Source: Gammaproteobacteria bacterium
Lineage (GTDB): Bacteria > Pseudomonadota > Gammaproteobacteria > HK1
Reading direction: 5' to 3'
Length of the DNA stretch: 64,000 bases
NCBI GenBank assembly: GCA_012103455.1
Contig: WLWT01000001.1
Coordinates: 3,913,288 to 3,977,287, forward strand
Shown here: positions 16,421 to 25,581 of the stretch, in pieces
Layout of the letters: every line of letters starts with the position of its first letter
How positions within the stretch are numbered: position 1 is the first letter of the stretch
Notes under the pieces: model-generated
Database searches by the model: none
Told to the model about the DNA's origin: nothing
The model's input: the letters and a program-made list of their open reading frames with translations, nothing else
Position numbers and translations under genes: made by a program

Positions 16421-17554
16421 CTAACGCTGGTAACCGGTGTCTAGTTTGCGCTCCAAGTACAACGAGTAGCGCGACATGCTGAAACAGCATATGAAGAAGA
16501 AAATGGCGATAAAAACGTAAACCTCGGTGGACAATCCGTTCCATTTGGCATCAGCCAAAGAAGCCTGTCCGATCCCCAATGGGTCCAACAGCCCGATGAT
16601 GATGACTAGGGTCGTGTCTTTGAATAAGCCGATAAAAGTGTTGACTATACCGGGGATGGAGATCTTGAGCGCCTGCGGCAAAATGATGAGCCGCATGGCT
16701 TGCCAGTAGCGTAAACCAAGCGCGTTAGCCGCCTCCATCTGCCCCTTGGGCAGGGCCTGCAACCCGCCACGCACCACCTCGGCAAGATAGCCGGCGGAGA
16801 ACAGCGTCACCATGATCAGCACACGCGCCAACAGATCGAAGGTAGAACCGGGTGGCAAAAAATAAGTCAGCATGGTCGAGGCCACGAACAATAGCGTGAT
16901 GAGCGGCACGCCACGGATAAACTCGATAAACATGACACACAGGATACGCACCGCCGGCATGTCCGAGCGCCGTCCTAGCGCCAGCAATATCCCGATCGGC
17001 AACGACGCGGCAATCCCCGTGATACCGATCACCATCGTTAACATGAAACCACCGAACTTGGAGGTCTCCACGTGTTCTAGACCAAACACGTTACCCACCA
17101 AAAGCACGTAGGCGATAAACGGATAGGCGACGGAAAACATCAGCCACTTGCCACGGGCGGGCACCTTATCGAACAAAACAGGAATAACCGCGGCGAAGAG
17201 CAGTAGAAACGATAGATTCACCCGCCAGCGCAATTCCTGCGGATAGAAACCGTAGACGAATTGAGCAACGCGCTTATCGATGAACGCCCAGCAAGCACCG
17301 CTGCCCAGATCGCGGCATTCGTTTCTAGATCCCGCCGAGAAAACCGCGTCGGAAAAAGCCCAACTCCACAACCCGGGAATGATTTGATAAAGCAGATACA
17401 GCGATACACAAGTGAGGACGATATTGGTGGGCGAGCCCAATAGGTGCTCTTTGACCCACAACGCAGGGCCGCTAGACAGCGGTGGCGGTGGCAGATCCGG
17501 ATGGGTGCCCGGTTCGTACTTGCGTGTTTCGTATTGCTTGGGTACTTCCGACAT
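16421..17554 (-). CDS. aapM: General L-amino-acid ABC transporter, permease
   Basis: 377 aa inner-membrane permease. It has a long N-terminal extension with a first membrane span and periplasmic loop (RNECRDLGSGACWAFIDKR), typical of AapM/BztC, then several spans. The EAA loop that contacts the ATPase reads EVVRGGLQALPKGQMEAANA LG (two joined pieces around 16730-16800). It forms a heterodimer with AapQ. The gene sits 49 bp downstream of aapQ, across a set of short tandem repeats. Confidence 0.92.
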   Translation of the reverse strand: MSEVPKQYETRKYEPGTHPDLPPPPLSSGPALWVKEHLLGSPTNIVLTCVSLYLLYQIIPGLWSWAFSDAVFSAGSRNECRDLGSGACWAFIDKRVAQFVYGFYPQELRWRVNLSFLLLFAAVIPVLFDKVPARGKWLMFSVAYPFIAYVLLVGNVFGLEHVETSKFGGFMLTMVIGITGIAASLPIGILLALGRRSDMPAVRILCVMFIEFIRGVPLITLLFVASTMLTYFLPPGSTFDLLARVLIMVTLFSAGYLAEVVRGGLQALPKGQMEAANALGLRYWQAMRLIILPQALKISIPGIVNTFIGLFKDTTLVIIIGLLDPLGIGQASLADAKWNGLSTEVYVFIAIFFFICCFSMSRYSLYLERKLDTGYQR

Positions 17555-17569
17555 AACCGCCTCCCAGAA

Positions 17570-17615
17570 GCCTTAACGCTCAGGCCTTAACACTCAACGG
17601 CCTTCAACGCTCAAC
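17570..17615. repeat. Three tandem ~14-16 bp units at the aapQ 3' end
   Basis: GCCTTAACGCTCAG (17570-17583), GCCTTAACACTCAACG (17584-17599) and GCCTTCAACGCTCAAC (17600-17615) are tandem variants. The aapQ stop codon (17604-17606, minus strand) lies inside the third unit, so the array looks like repeated copying of the gene end. Confidence 0.65.
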
Positions 17616-18809
17616 CAGCGCGATATGCCGGTTGTACCAGTTCATGAACAACGAAATGGTGATGGAAAAACACAGGTAAGTGAGGAGCACCAACATCATG
17701 CACTCCATCTCCTTACCGGTCTGGTTGAGGGTAATGCCCCCAAGGGTGGCGACGATGTCCATGTAACCGATAGCGATGGCGAGCGAGGAGTTCTTCGTCA
17801 AATTGAGGTATTGGCTGGTGAGCGGCGGCACTATCACCCGCAGGGCCTGCGGAATGATGATAAGACGCAAAGTCCTATTCGGACGCAACCCCAGCGCATA
17901 AGACGCTTCGGTTTGACCATGACTGACGGCTTGGATCCCGGAGCGTACTATCTCGGCGATAAAAGCGCCGGTGTATAGCGACAAAGCCCACCACAGGGCT
18001 GCGAACTCCGGCTTTATCACCATGCCGCCACGGTAGTTGAAGCCCTTGAGTTCCGGCGACTCGAAACCTAGCGGTTGGCCCGCCAGCAAGTAGGCGATGA
18101 GGGGCAAACCTACAATCAGTGCCAAATTGATCGAGAACACCGGATAGACAGTGCCCGTGTGATTCTGTTTGGCTTGCGCCCACCGTGCGAACACGACCGC
18201 GGCGATCAGAGCCGCCACGAACGCCGCCACCACCACCCAGAACTCGGGTTCGAACAACGGCTTGGGCATATATAAGCCGCGGTTGGAGAGAACAAAACCC
18301 TCGGCGGGAATAATCGCCTGACGGGGATGAGGGAAGCTGTGCACGATGATGCCGTGCCAAAGCAAAATCTGCACCAGCACAGGAACGTTGCGCGTAATTT
18401 CGATGTAACAGTAGACCATGCGGTTGACCAGCCAGTTACTCGACAAGCGCATCACGCCCATAGTGAAACCGATAATCGTCGCGAATAGCACACCGCAGGC
18501 GGCCACCAGCAGTGTATTGAGCATGCCGACCAGCGCCGCCCTGTAATGGGGGCTGCGTGAATCGTATTCGATCAGCGTCTGATTGATGTCATAGCTCGCC
18601 GGCGCCCCTAGAAATTCGAAACCGAATTCTTTACCGAGCGCTTCCAAGTTAGCTACGGCATTGGAGGCGATATAAGCCAGGAAGGCGAACAGCCCGGCAA
18701 CAACCAAAATCTGTGTGATGACGGCGCGTATACGCTTGTCGCGCCAGTACTTGAGTAAACCATCACCGCCAGCGCCGATTACGGGACCGGATGTGCTTCT
18801 GGCGGACAT
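17604..18809 (-). CDS. aapQ: General L-amino-acid ABC transporter, permease
   Basis: 401 aa permease of the AapQ/BztB type, larger than simple HisMQ permeases because of an inserted periplasmic and membrane segment (residues ~165-260, with FARWAQAKQNHTGTVYPVFS). The ATPase-contacting EAA loop reads EIVRSGIQAVSHGQTEASYA followed by LGLRP. It works with AapM, AapP and the binding protein. A strong stem-loop separates it from aapJ upstream. Confidence 0.92.
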   Translation of the reverse strand: MSARSTSGPVIGAGGDGLLKYWRDKRIRAVITQILVVAGLFAFLAYIASNAVANLEALGKEFGFEFLGAPASYDINQTLIEYDSRSPHYRAALVGMLNTLLVAACGVLFATIIGFTMGVMRLSSNWLVNRMVYCYIEITRNVPVLVQILLWHGIIVHSFPHPRQAIIPAEGFVLSNRGLYMPKPLFEPEFWVVVAAFVAALIAAVVFARWAQAKQNHTGTVYPVFSINLALIVGLPLIAYLLAGQPLGFESPELKGFNYRGGMVIKPEFAALWWALSLYTGAFIAEIVRSGIQAVSHGQTEASYALGLRPNRTLRLIIIPQALRVIVPPLTSQYLNLTKNSSLAIAIGYMDIVATLGGITLNQTGKEMECMMLVLLTYLCFSITISLFMNWYNRHIALVER

Positions 18810-18837
18810 ACTTCTGGCTCCATCGACAACTCGAATG

Positions 18838-18865
18838 GTAAGGGCGCCGCGAAGGACGCCCTTAC
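18838..18865 (-). terminator. Stem-loop between aapJ and aapQ
   Basis: A perfect 9-bp stem GTAAGGGCG (18838-18846) / CGCCCTTAC (18857-18865) with a 10-base loop, without a following U-run on the minus strand. In ABC operons such hairpins after the binding-protein gene act as partial terminators or mRNA-stabilising ends that keep binding protein in excess over permease. Confidence 0.65.
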
Positions 18866-18910
18866 TTATTCAGATCACCTAACCCGATGGCGATCTCACA
18901 ACAGCAGTGC

Positions 18911-19936
18911 TCAGCGCATCGGTGGTGCGTATAGGATGCCGCCGTCCTTGTACAGCGCGTTCAAGCCACGGGCCAAACCGATCGAGGTCTGGGCGCCGAT
19001 GTATTTTTCGAACACTTCGCCGTAGTTACCGACCTGCGCGATCACGCGGGCCGCCCACCGCTTGTCCAAGCCGATCATACCGCCCAGATTCCCTTCGGTG
19101 CCTAGCATGCGGTTGATCTCCGGATTGTCGCCGGCGTTAGCGGCGTGCGCATTGACGTTATCGGAGGTCACGCCATACTCCTCGGCGTTGATCATCGTAT
19201 TCAGCACCCAGCGCACGATGTCGGCCCACTGATCGTCGCCATGGCGCACCAGCGGTCCTAATGGCTCCTTGGAGATGATTTCCGGTAGTACCACGTGGTC
19301 GTCCGGCTGCTCAAAGGTGGTACGGGTAGCGGCTAAACCGGAAGCGTCAGTGGTATACACATCGCAGCGGCCAGCGGCATAGTTGGTGCGTGCTTCTTGG
19401 TTGGTTTCGATGGGCACCGGCTCATACTCGATTTGGTTGATCCGGAAGAAGTCGGCCAAGTTGAGTTCGGTGGTGGTACCGGTCTGAATGCAAACGGAGG
19501 CGCCGTCAAGCTCTTTGGCGCTCTGCACGCCCAAGCTCCTCGGCACCATGAAGCCCTGCCCGTCGTAGTAGTTAACCCCTACAAAGGTCAACTGTAGATC
19601 GGTATCGCGGCTAAAAGTCCAGGTGGTGTTACGGGCCAGCACGTCCACTTCGCCGGCGCGCAGCACGGTGAAACGGGTCTTACCGGTAGTCGGGGTATAT
19701 TTGACTTTGCTGGCATCGCCGAGCACGGCCGCGGCCACCGCTTGGCACACCGCCGGGTCGAAACCCTGCCAGTTGCCTTCGTCGTCGGTAAACGCAAAGC
19801 CGGGTACGCCGGTGGTCACACCACATTGCACGAAGCCTTTGGCTTTGACGTCTTCCAAGGTTCCGGCGCTCGCAGCACCAGCCAGCGCCACGGAAGCCAC
19901 CGCCGCGGAAATAGCGGCCGATTTGATAATGCTCAT
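18911..19936 (-). CDS. aapJ: General L-amino-acid ABC transporter, periplasmic binding protein
   Basis: 341 aa. Signal peptide MSIIKSAAISAAVASVALAG with cleavage near ASA. The mature protein begins with the AapJ-type GTLEDVKAKGFVQCGV and carries GFAFTDDEGNWQGFDPAVC, the family-3 solute-binding signature, plus the large second lobe of AapJ/BztA proteins. It captures L-amino acids in the periplasm and delivers them to AapQM. It is the first gene of the operon and probably the most expressed, given the stem-loop after it. Confidence 0.93.
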   Translation of the reverse strand: MSIIKSAAISAAVASVALAGAASAGTLEDVKAKGFVQCGVTTGVPGFAFTDDEGNWQGFDPAVCQAVAAAVLGDASKVKYTPTTGKTRFTVLRAGEVDVLARNTTWTFSRDTDLQLTFVGVNYYDGQGFMVPRSLGVQSAKELDGASVCIQTGTTTELNLADFFRINQIEYEPVPIETNQEARTNYAAGRCDVYTTDASGLAATRTTFEQPDDHVVLPEIISKEPLGPLVRHGDDQWADIVRWVLNTMINAEEYGVTSDNVNAHAANAGDNPEINRMLGTEGNLGGMIGLDKRWAARVIAQVGNYGEVFEKYIGAQTSIGLARGLNALYKDGGILYAPPMR

Positions 19937-20135
19937 AGAGGTCCTCCGATTAGGATTCTTCGATTGCGATAGGAATTATAGGACGCATGCACGATAGCAC
20001 CGGTTAGCCGGTACAACCACCAAGCATGCCCCACTGGCGGCAAAACTAACATACGATTTGATGATTCGACTAGCAGTTACCGAGCCGATCTGACCACTGG
20101 ACGACGCCTGCAAGCGGTCTTTTACCGCCGGTGCG

Positions 20136-21398
20136 TCAATTTCGGCCGCGCTCATATGCGCCCACCACCTCCTCGGCGATAATCTCGAGCCCGCGGCGCA
20201 ACAACTTTTCATCCTGGGCGTAGCTGATACGCAAACACTCACGCCGGTGGGGCCAATCATCGGTCATGCCGGGGAAAAAATAGTGTCCTGGCACAACCAC
20301 CACACCGCGGGCCTTCAAACGCCGGTACAAGTCTGCGCTGTCTACAGGCAAACCCTCACACCAAAGCCATAGAAAAAACGCCCCCTCCGGTTTGTGGATA
20401 TGGCAGGGATAGCCGTCCAAGCCGGCCCGCAACCAGGCCAGCGCCAGGTGCGCCCGCTGCTCGTAGAAGGGGCGTATGTGGTTCTTGCCGATAGCCACGA
20501 TCTCGCCGCTTTGCACCAGTTCCAAAGCCAGGGCCGGCCCGATACTGTTGGGGGCGAGAGCGAACAGCGCATTAACCGCTGCCAGCGCGCGAATAACGTT
20601 TTCATCCGCGATGACGATACCGGTGCGCAATCCCGGAATACCGAGCTTCGATAAACTCATGACCACTACCGTGTTGTCAGCGAAAACAGGACTCGCATCG
20701 CTGTAGATGATGTCCGGAAACGGGGTGCCGTAAGCATTATCGATGATGAGTGGAACATCACGCGCCTTGGCGATAGCGGCCAACTGAGCCAACTCATCAC
20801 CGGTCAGCACATTGCCCGTAGGGTTGGTGGGCCGCGAGACGCAGATCGCGCCGATGTCGTCCGGCACCTTGGTCCCGCTCAAGTTCAGCCGGTATTTGAA
20901 CAATCCATCGGGTAACAGTTCGATACGCGGCCGCCCGGCCACGAACATGCCCTCCTCCACACCGATATCCCCATAGCCGATGTACTCGGGGGTCAACGGC
21001 AAAAAAATGCGTTTGAAACCACCATCGGCATAAGTGCCGCCGAATAGTGTGAACAGATAAAAGAAAGCGTTTTGCGAGCCGTTGGTAATGGCCACGTTGG
21101 CCGCCGAAATAGGCCAACCGAAGGTCTCGCACAAAAGCCGCGCAATGGCCTCATGAAACACCGTATCGCCGCGCGGACCATCGTAGACCCCGGCGACGCG
21201 GGCCAATGTTTCCGGTTGCTGGGTGAGCGCCATCAAACGCCGCCTGAAGACATCTTCCACCGCAGGGATCGACGCCGGATTGCCGCCGCCCAACATGATC
21301 GGCGGCTCATCGGCATCTAGCGCCTCCCCCAGGTCGCGCATCAGTTCCAGGGTGCCCGTAGTGGCGCTCAGCCGTTCCCCGAGACGGGACAATTTCAT
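20136..21398 (-). CDS. Class I/II PLP-dependent aminotransferase (valine-pyruvate transaminase-like)
   Basis: 420 aa from the ATG at 21398 (MKLSRLGERLSATTGTLELM), chosen over a longer extension because family members start here and a GA-rich stretch precedes it. Fold-type I aminotransferase motifs: ITNGSQNAFF, the Asn-Pro-Thr-Gly loop (SRPTNPTGNVLTGDE), PLP phosphate and aspartate region LIIDNAYGTPFPD, and Schiff-base lysine in VVMSLSKLGIPGLRTGI. The overall sequence follows AvtA, which makes valine from 2-oxoisovalerate using alanine. It is unlinked to valine genes here but next to the amino-acid uptake operon. The antiporter lies upstream on the same strand. Confidence 0.85.
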   Translation of the reverse strand: MKLSRLGERLSATTGTLELMRDLGEALDADEPPIMLGGGNPASIPAVEDVFRRRLMALTQQPETLARVAGVYDGPRGDTVFHEAIARLLCETFGWPISAANVAITNGSQNAFFYLFTLFGGTYADGGFKRIFLPLTPEYIGYGDIGVEEGMFVAGRPRIELLPDGLFKYRLNLSGTKVPDDIGAICVSRPTNPTGNVLTGDELAQLAAIAKARDVPLIIDNAYGTPFPDIIYSDASPVFADNTVVVMSLSKLGIPGLRTGIVIADENVIRALAAVNALFALAPNSIGPALALELVQSGEIVAIGKNHIRPFYEQRAHLALAWLRAGLDGYPCHIHKPEGAFFLWLWCEGLPVDSADLYRRLKARGVVVVPGHYFFPGMTDDWPHRRECLRISYAQDEKLLRRGLEIIAEEVVGAYERGRN

Positions 21399-21413
21399 CT
21401 CACTGATCCCTCG

Positions 21414-21447
21414 CTCTTTTAGTGCTGGCACTCTTTTAGTGCTGGCG
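21414..21447. repeat. Two tandem 17-bp units at the antiporter 3' end
   Basis: CTCTTTTAGTGCTGGCA (21414-21430) and CTCTTTTAGTGCTGGCG (21431-21447) differ only in the last base. The stop codon of the antiporter (21436-21438, minus strand) lies in the second unit, so the unit includes the last codons and stop. Confidence 0.7.
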
Positions 21448-22602
21448 CAACCGCTCATTGACCGCAATAGGTGTAGGGTAGCGGTTCATCACATAATAAG
21501 ACGATGCCACGAAGGTAATGAGCGTTGCCCCTTGAACGATCAAAAACACCCGCTCACCCACCACCGCGGCCTCGAATGCCAAAACCACCAGCAGCAACGA
21601 AAACTCACTGGCCTGACCCAGACGCACGCCGACTTCGCGGGCCAAACGGGGCTCCTCGCCACTTCGGATCAACAACTTCGAATAGATGATCGGTTTTATC
21701 ACCATCACCACGAAAGCGAGCACCACACTAGGCAGTACCACATCGGCAAGCTGGCTTAAGGGAAACTCCGCCCCCAAAGCGAAAAAAAACAAAATGAGAA
21801 AAAAATCCCGTAGTGGTTTCAGTTGTTCCGCGATGTAAGTGCTGACCGGATGGGCAGCCAGAGCCACCCCTGCCACGAATGCGCCCATCTCATGGGACAA
21901 GCCGAGCAGATGGGCCGCCTGGGCGGCGCCAAGGCACCAGCCGATAGTGGCCAAGAACAAATACTCGGGGATCGTGTCGAAGCGGGCCAGTACCGGGATC
22001 AGACAATAGCGGCTAAAGCCCCAAGCAAACAGGGCCAGGGCCGGCAGTCCCACCGCCGACAACAGCGCCGAGGTCCAACTGCCACCGTAGCCCAGGATCT
22101 GCACTACCAACAACATAACGATGGCAATAACGTCCTGGAGTAACAAAATAGAGATGATGAGTTCGCCCACATGCCGGTGATGCAGCACCGTGGTGGGCAG
22201 CAGTTTGAGGCCGATGATGGTGCTCGAAAACCCGAGCGCCACGCCGACGAAAGCCGCTTCTCCCAAACCGACATCAAGCGCCATCGCCACCGGCGTGATG
22301 ATGAGCAAAACAGCCAGGGCGCTGATACCGGTCACACGGGTAGCGGGCCCCAGTAGGCGTGACAACTTCTGCGGATGCAAGTTGAGGCCCAACAAGAAGA
22401 GCAGGAAAATAATGCCGGCCTGACCGATATCCCGAACGTTCACCGATGGTGGCAGCAGATCGAGCACTTCGGGTCCTACCAGCAAACCGGCGATCACATA
22501 AGCGACCAGCAAGGACTGGCGCGCCAACAACGCCAGCGCCGCCAACACAGCGGCGCCGGTGAACACCAAAAACAACACATGGATGACCGCCGGTTCGGTC
22601 AT
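21436..22602 (-). CDS. Kef-type cation:proton antiporter (CPA2 family), membrane domain only
   Basis: 388 aa, about 12 transmembrane helices. Family motifs include VAYVIAGLLVGPEVL, GIIFLLFLLGLNL, the FSSTIIGLKLL stretch, LLQDVIAIVMLL with the ion-binding Gln-Asp pair, and HEMGAFVAGVALA. It exchanges K+ or Na+ for protons across the inner membrane. It lacks the C-terminal TrkA-N regulatory domain found in KefB/KefC, so it is a shorter RosB/KefA-like or unregulated version. A short tandem repeat overlaps the stop codon. Confidence 0.87.
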   Translation of the reverse strand: MTEPAVIHVLFLVFTGAAVLAALALLARQSLLVAYVIAGLLVGPEVLDLLPPSVNVRDIGQAGIIFLLFLLGLNLHPQKLSRLLGPATRVTGISALAVLLIITPVAMALDVGLGEAAFVGVALGFSSTIIGLKLLPTTVLHHRHVGELIISILLLQDVIAIVMLLVVQILGYGGSWTSALLSAVGLPALALFAWGFSRYCLIPVLARFDTIPEYLFLATIGWCLGAAQAAHLLGLSHEMGAFVAGVALAAHPVSTYIAEQLKPLRDFFLILFFFALGAEFPLSQLADVVLPSVVLAFVVMVIKPIIYSKLLIRSGEEPRLAREVGVRLGQASEFSLLLVVLAFEAAVVGERVFLIVQGATLITFVASSYYVMNRYPTPIAVNERLRQH

Positions 22603-22685
22603 GGACGCGGGCTATTCATAAAACTCCAACCGTGGCGGCGCAGGCCTGCCGCGCAGTATAGCGGGGCCCAGGTGATGGGCAGACC

Positions 22686-23240
22686 CTAAAGGGTACCGAG
22701 CTCCGGATAGTGCTCGCGCGGATCGGCGATATGCAGAGTTTCGCTCCGGTACGGCTGTAAACCTGCGCCCTGGTACACTCTCAGCGCGCGCGGGTGATCA
22801 AGCGAACACGTGTGCAGCCACACCCGTTCTACGCCGGCACGCCAGGCATGGTGTAGTGTCCAGGCGATGAAAAAGCGGCCATAACCCTGTCCGATAAACT
22901 CGCCTATGAGCCCGAAGTACGCGATCTCCACCTCGCGGCTCGTCCGGCGGTCCAGCTCCGCATAGCCAGCGGGAACCCCGTCCACATACAGAACATTGAT
23001 GTCGATCGCCGGATCATGAATCACTTGACACAGTTCACGATCACTTAAATTGCGGCGTTGGTACCAGAACCAACGCTTACCCACGGCCGCGTACAGATAT
23101 CGATAAAAGGACAACGTGGGCTGGTGAGCCCGCAACACTTGGACGCCGGCGCGCGCCGGCGCCGGTGCCTCAGGTGCACAGAACATCTGCAGATAAGTAA
23201 CCTCCACGTCGAGTCTCGGTAAGCAACTCTTGCCGAACAC
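22686..23240 (-). CDS. GNAT-family N-acetyltransferase
   Basis: 184 aa. The acetyl-CoA pyrophosphate loop is IGQGYGRFFIAWTLHHAWRA (motif A, Q/R-x-x-G-x-G/A form), preceded by VEIAYFGLI and followed by VERVWLHTCSLDHPRALRVY with the QGAGLQPY end typical of GNAT motif B. The N-terminal ~25 residues are less typical, and the Met at residue 19 is a possible start. Acceptor substrate unknown. MITE copy 2 lies about 40 bp upstream of its start. Confidence 0.82.
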   Translation of the reverse strand: MFGKSCLPRLDVEVTYLQMFCAPEAPAPARAGVQVLRAHQPTLSFYRYLYAAVGKRWFWYQRRNLSDRELCQVIHDPAIDINVLYVDGVPAGYAELDRRTSREVEIAYFGLIGEFIGQGYGRFFIAWTLHHAWRAGVERVWLHTCSLDHPRALRVYQGAGLQPYRSETLHIADPREHYPELGTL

Positions 23241-23279
23241 GATTAGCTAACCTCCTCGGTACAGCGAGTCTAAAGTACA

Positions 23280-23419
23280 GGACACCTCTAACAATGCACT
23301 TTTTCCGCGATTGCGGCGTCAGCGCCGTGCTCGAATCCTCAGGTATCACCTATACACTGCGGTTGTGCGCGCGGTGCTTCCTTGCACTCACGAAACAATG
23401 ACTATTTTTAGAGTTGCCC
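23280..23419 (+). mobile_element. MITE family 1, copy 2 (140 bp)
   Basis: Inverted ends GGACACCTCTAACAAT and ATTTTTAGAGTTGCCC, flanked by a perfect 4-bp duplication TACA (23276-23279 and 23420-23423). No coding capacity. It lies in the region upstream of moeA, so outward promoter or processing effects on that gene are possible. Confidence 0.92.
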
Positions 23420-23530
23420 TACAGCAAATTCACAACAGCAAATTTAACAGGGTTGGGATGCACACCTGCGCTCACCGCCTGCGCTAAGGGGTACACTTCG
23501 CTGCACCTCAGCCGATACTTGGCCTCGATT

Positions 23531-24799
23531 GTGACCAGTCCGCGTGTACGCCAATTGCCCAACTGTCAGGGAGAGGAACCGAATCTGCTGCCGGTGGCCA
23601 CAGCTTATCAGCGCATCTTCGATGCTCTAGTGCCGGTAACAGAAACTGTCACCATAGGCCTGGAAATGGCGCTGGACCGGGTACTCGGGCAGACCGTGAC
23701 CTCCCCGATCGACGTTCCCCCGCACCGCAACTCCGCCATGGACGGTTATGCCCTAGCCGGCACCGACATCCCCAACGGCACCGTGGGCAAACTGAGAATC
23801 ATCGGCAGCGCCTGGGCCGGACGGCCATTTACCGGCACCGTGGCCCGCGGGCAAGCCGTGCGCATCATGACCGGCGCTCACATGCCGCAGGGCACCGATA
23901 CAGTCATCATGCAAGAGCAAGCCGAAATAGCCGGCGACTACGTGCGCATCGACGGCACCCACCGGCCCGGCCAGAATGTGCGCGAAGCAGGCGAAGATCT
24001 GAAAAAAAACGCCGACATCCTCCATCCTGGACAGCGCATAGGACCGGCCGAAATGGGTTTGCTCGCCTCCTTGGGTATCACCCACATCGACGTCCTACGC
24101 CCGCTGCGCGCAGCCATCTTTTCCACCGGCGATGAAGTCAAAGATATAGGCGAACCGCTCACCGCCGGCGCCATCTACGACACCAACCGCTACACCTTGC
24201 GCGGGATGCTCGAACGGGCCCGCGTGGAATTCAAAGACATGGGCGTATTGCCCGACGACCCGCAACGCATCGCCACAGCTCTTAGCGCCGCCGCCGGCAA
24301 AGCCGATGTACTGATCACCTCCGGTGGGGTATCGGCCGGCGCCGCGGATCACATCGCCAACATCTTGCACGACTTGGGCCAGATCGGATTTTGGAAGATA
24401 GCCATCCGGCCCGGCCGGCCGCTCGCTTTCGGCAGCATCGGTGATGCCGCGTTCTTCGGCCTGCCCGGCAATCCGGTGGCCGTCATGGTGACGTTCTATC
24501 AGTTCGCGCTACCCGCGTTACGGCTGCTAGCCGGTGAAGTGCGCACCAAACCCGAGCCCACCATCGACGCCGTTTGCACCGCCGCGCTGCGTAAAAAAGC
24601 GGGACGGGTGGAATATTACCGGGCGCTTTTACAGCGTGGAGCGAACGGTCAACTCACCGTGCGCCCAACCGGCGCCACCGGCTCGGGGCTGCTTCATACC
24701 ATGAGCGAGGCCAATTGCTTCATCATCCTCGGGCATGACGACGGCGACGTAAACGCCGGCGAGACGGTACCCGTGCAACCGTTCTATGGCCTGACTTGA
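23531..24799 (+). CDS. moeA: Molybdopterin molybdenumtransferase
   Basis: 422 aa from the GTG at 23531 (MTSPRVRQLPNCQGEEPNLL), which fits family length; the frame stays open back into MITE copy 2 but that extension has no family similarity. MoeA inserts molybdate into adenylylated molybdopterin, the last step of molybdenum cofactor synthesis. Motifs: VPPHRNSAMDGYAL with the catalytic Asp, RIMTGAHMPQGTDTVIMQE, IFSTGDEVKDIGEPL, the MoaB/Mog-like fold signature DVLITSGGVSAGAADH, and FFGLPGNPVAVMVTF. No other cofactor gene is nearby. Confidence 0.92.
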   Translation: MTSPRVRQLPNCQGEEPNLLPVATAYQRIFDALVPVTETVTIGLEMALDRVLGQTVTSPIDVPPHRNSAMDGYALAGTDIPNGTVGKLRIIGSAWAGRPFTGTVARGQAVRIMTGAHMPQGTDTVIMQEQAEIAGDYVRIDGTHRPGQNVREAGEDLKKNADILHPGQRIGPAEMGLLASLGITHIDVLRPLRAAIFSTGDEVKDIGEPLTAGAIYDTNRYTLRGMLERARVEFKDMGVLPDDPQRIATALSAAAGKADVLITSGGVSAGAADHIANILHDLGQIGFWKIAIRPGRPLAFGSIGDAAFFGLPGNPVAVMVTFYQFALPALRLLAGEVRTKPEPTIDAVCTAALRKKAGRVEYYRALLQRGANGQLTVRPTGATGSGLLHTMSEANCFIILGHDDGDVNAGETVPVQPFYGLT

Positions 24800-25019
24800 G
24801 TGCCTTGGAAACAAAGCCCTCCCCTTGATGAATAAGTCGAGCGCTACGCGCTAAATCACAAATACTTGGCGTTGAACTCATAAATATTTGTAACCCGCCA
24901 CACAATATTTACAAACCTATTCACAAAATTTCGCTAAAAGAAGACTGGTAAATTATTGCGAAAAGCACTCTAATCTATTGCTTTTAAACGCTTTTTTGTG
25001 CGCCAACGAATATGGCGTG

Positions 25020-25581
25020 CCGGCACCTGATAACTATGACTTCAACCACGGCCAATTCCACCTGTGGGCGTAAACCAAACCGGTGCCGCGCGCCAACAGC
25101 GGGGTCCACTGCGCCCAGGTGCGCCCGCCCAGGTGCGCAAAGATGACTGGCTGGAACTGACCCAAACCCCGGGACTTTGCGCCAAGAACACCACCGTTAC
25201 CCCCTAGGCTGGGCTTGCGCTGCTCATACCGGGCACCGGCCAACGGACCACCCCTGCCCTCACCGGAGGCGGCCCGCTCAGAGGTCCAGCCAGCCGTCAT
25301 GACCGGTGCCGAACTGCGCCCGTGACCGATCGATGGAGTGGCCCTACAAGCCCCGATCAAACAACTAAACGCCGCCCACTACAACGCTCAGTTCTTGCTA
25401 GAAGGCATCACATTAGGCAGCGATTTTTTGTTCTATTAGTCGGTTTACCCAGCGCCTACGCCAGACACTATCGCGTGATTAGTACTAAGACGCGGCTTGG
25501 AACGTTTCCTGGCTCTGCGATTTGGACAATGAACGCTTCAAAGATCTCATTAAACTCAACCAAGCAATGGTGATGCCATGA
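25020..25581 (+). pseudogene. SNF2-type helicase remnant
   Basis: The 780 bp between moeA and the SWIM gene hold no intact gene. At 25020 a short run VPAPDNYDFNHGQFHLWA resembles the N-terminal domain of SWI2/SNF2 helicases found beside SWIM proteins, and the last codons before 25581 (DLDNERFKDLIKLNQAMVMP then stop) match the C-terminus of such helicases. The stop overlaps the SWIM start as ATGA, the usual arrangement. The ATPase core is absent. The 24,850-24,990 stretch is notably AT-rich and may have been the original promoter. Confidence 0.5.

Noticed and set aside
18838..18865. aapJ-aapQ hairpin as a full Rho-independent terminator
   Set aside because: The stem is strong, but no U-run follows on the minus strand, so complete termination before aapQMP is unlikely. 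Kept as a partial terminator or stabiliser.
23414..23530. Longer N-terminus for moeA starting inside MITE copy 2
   Set aside because: The extra ~39 residues have no family similarity and the first codons derive from the MITE end.
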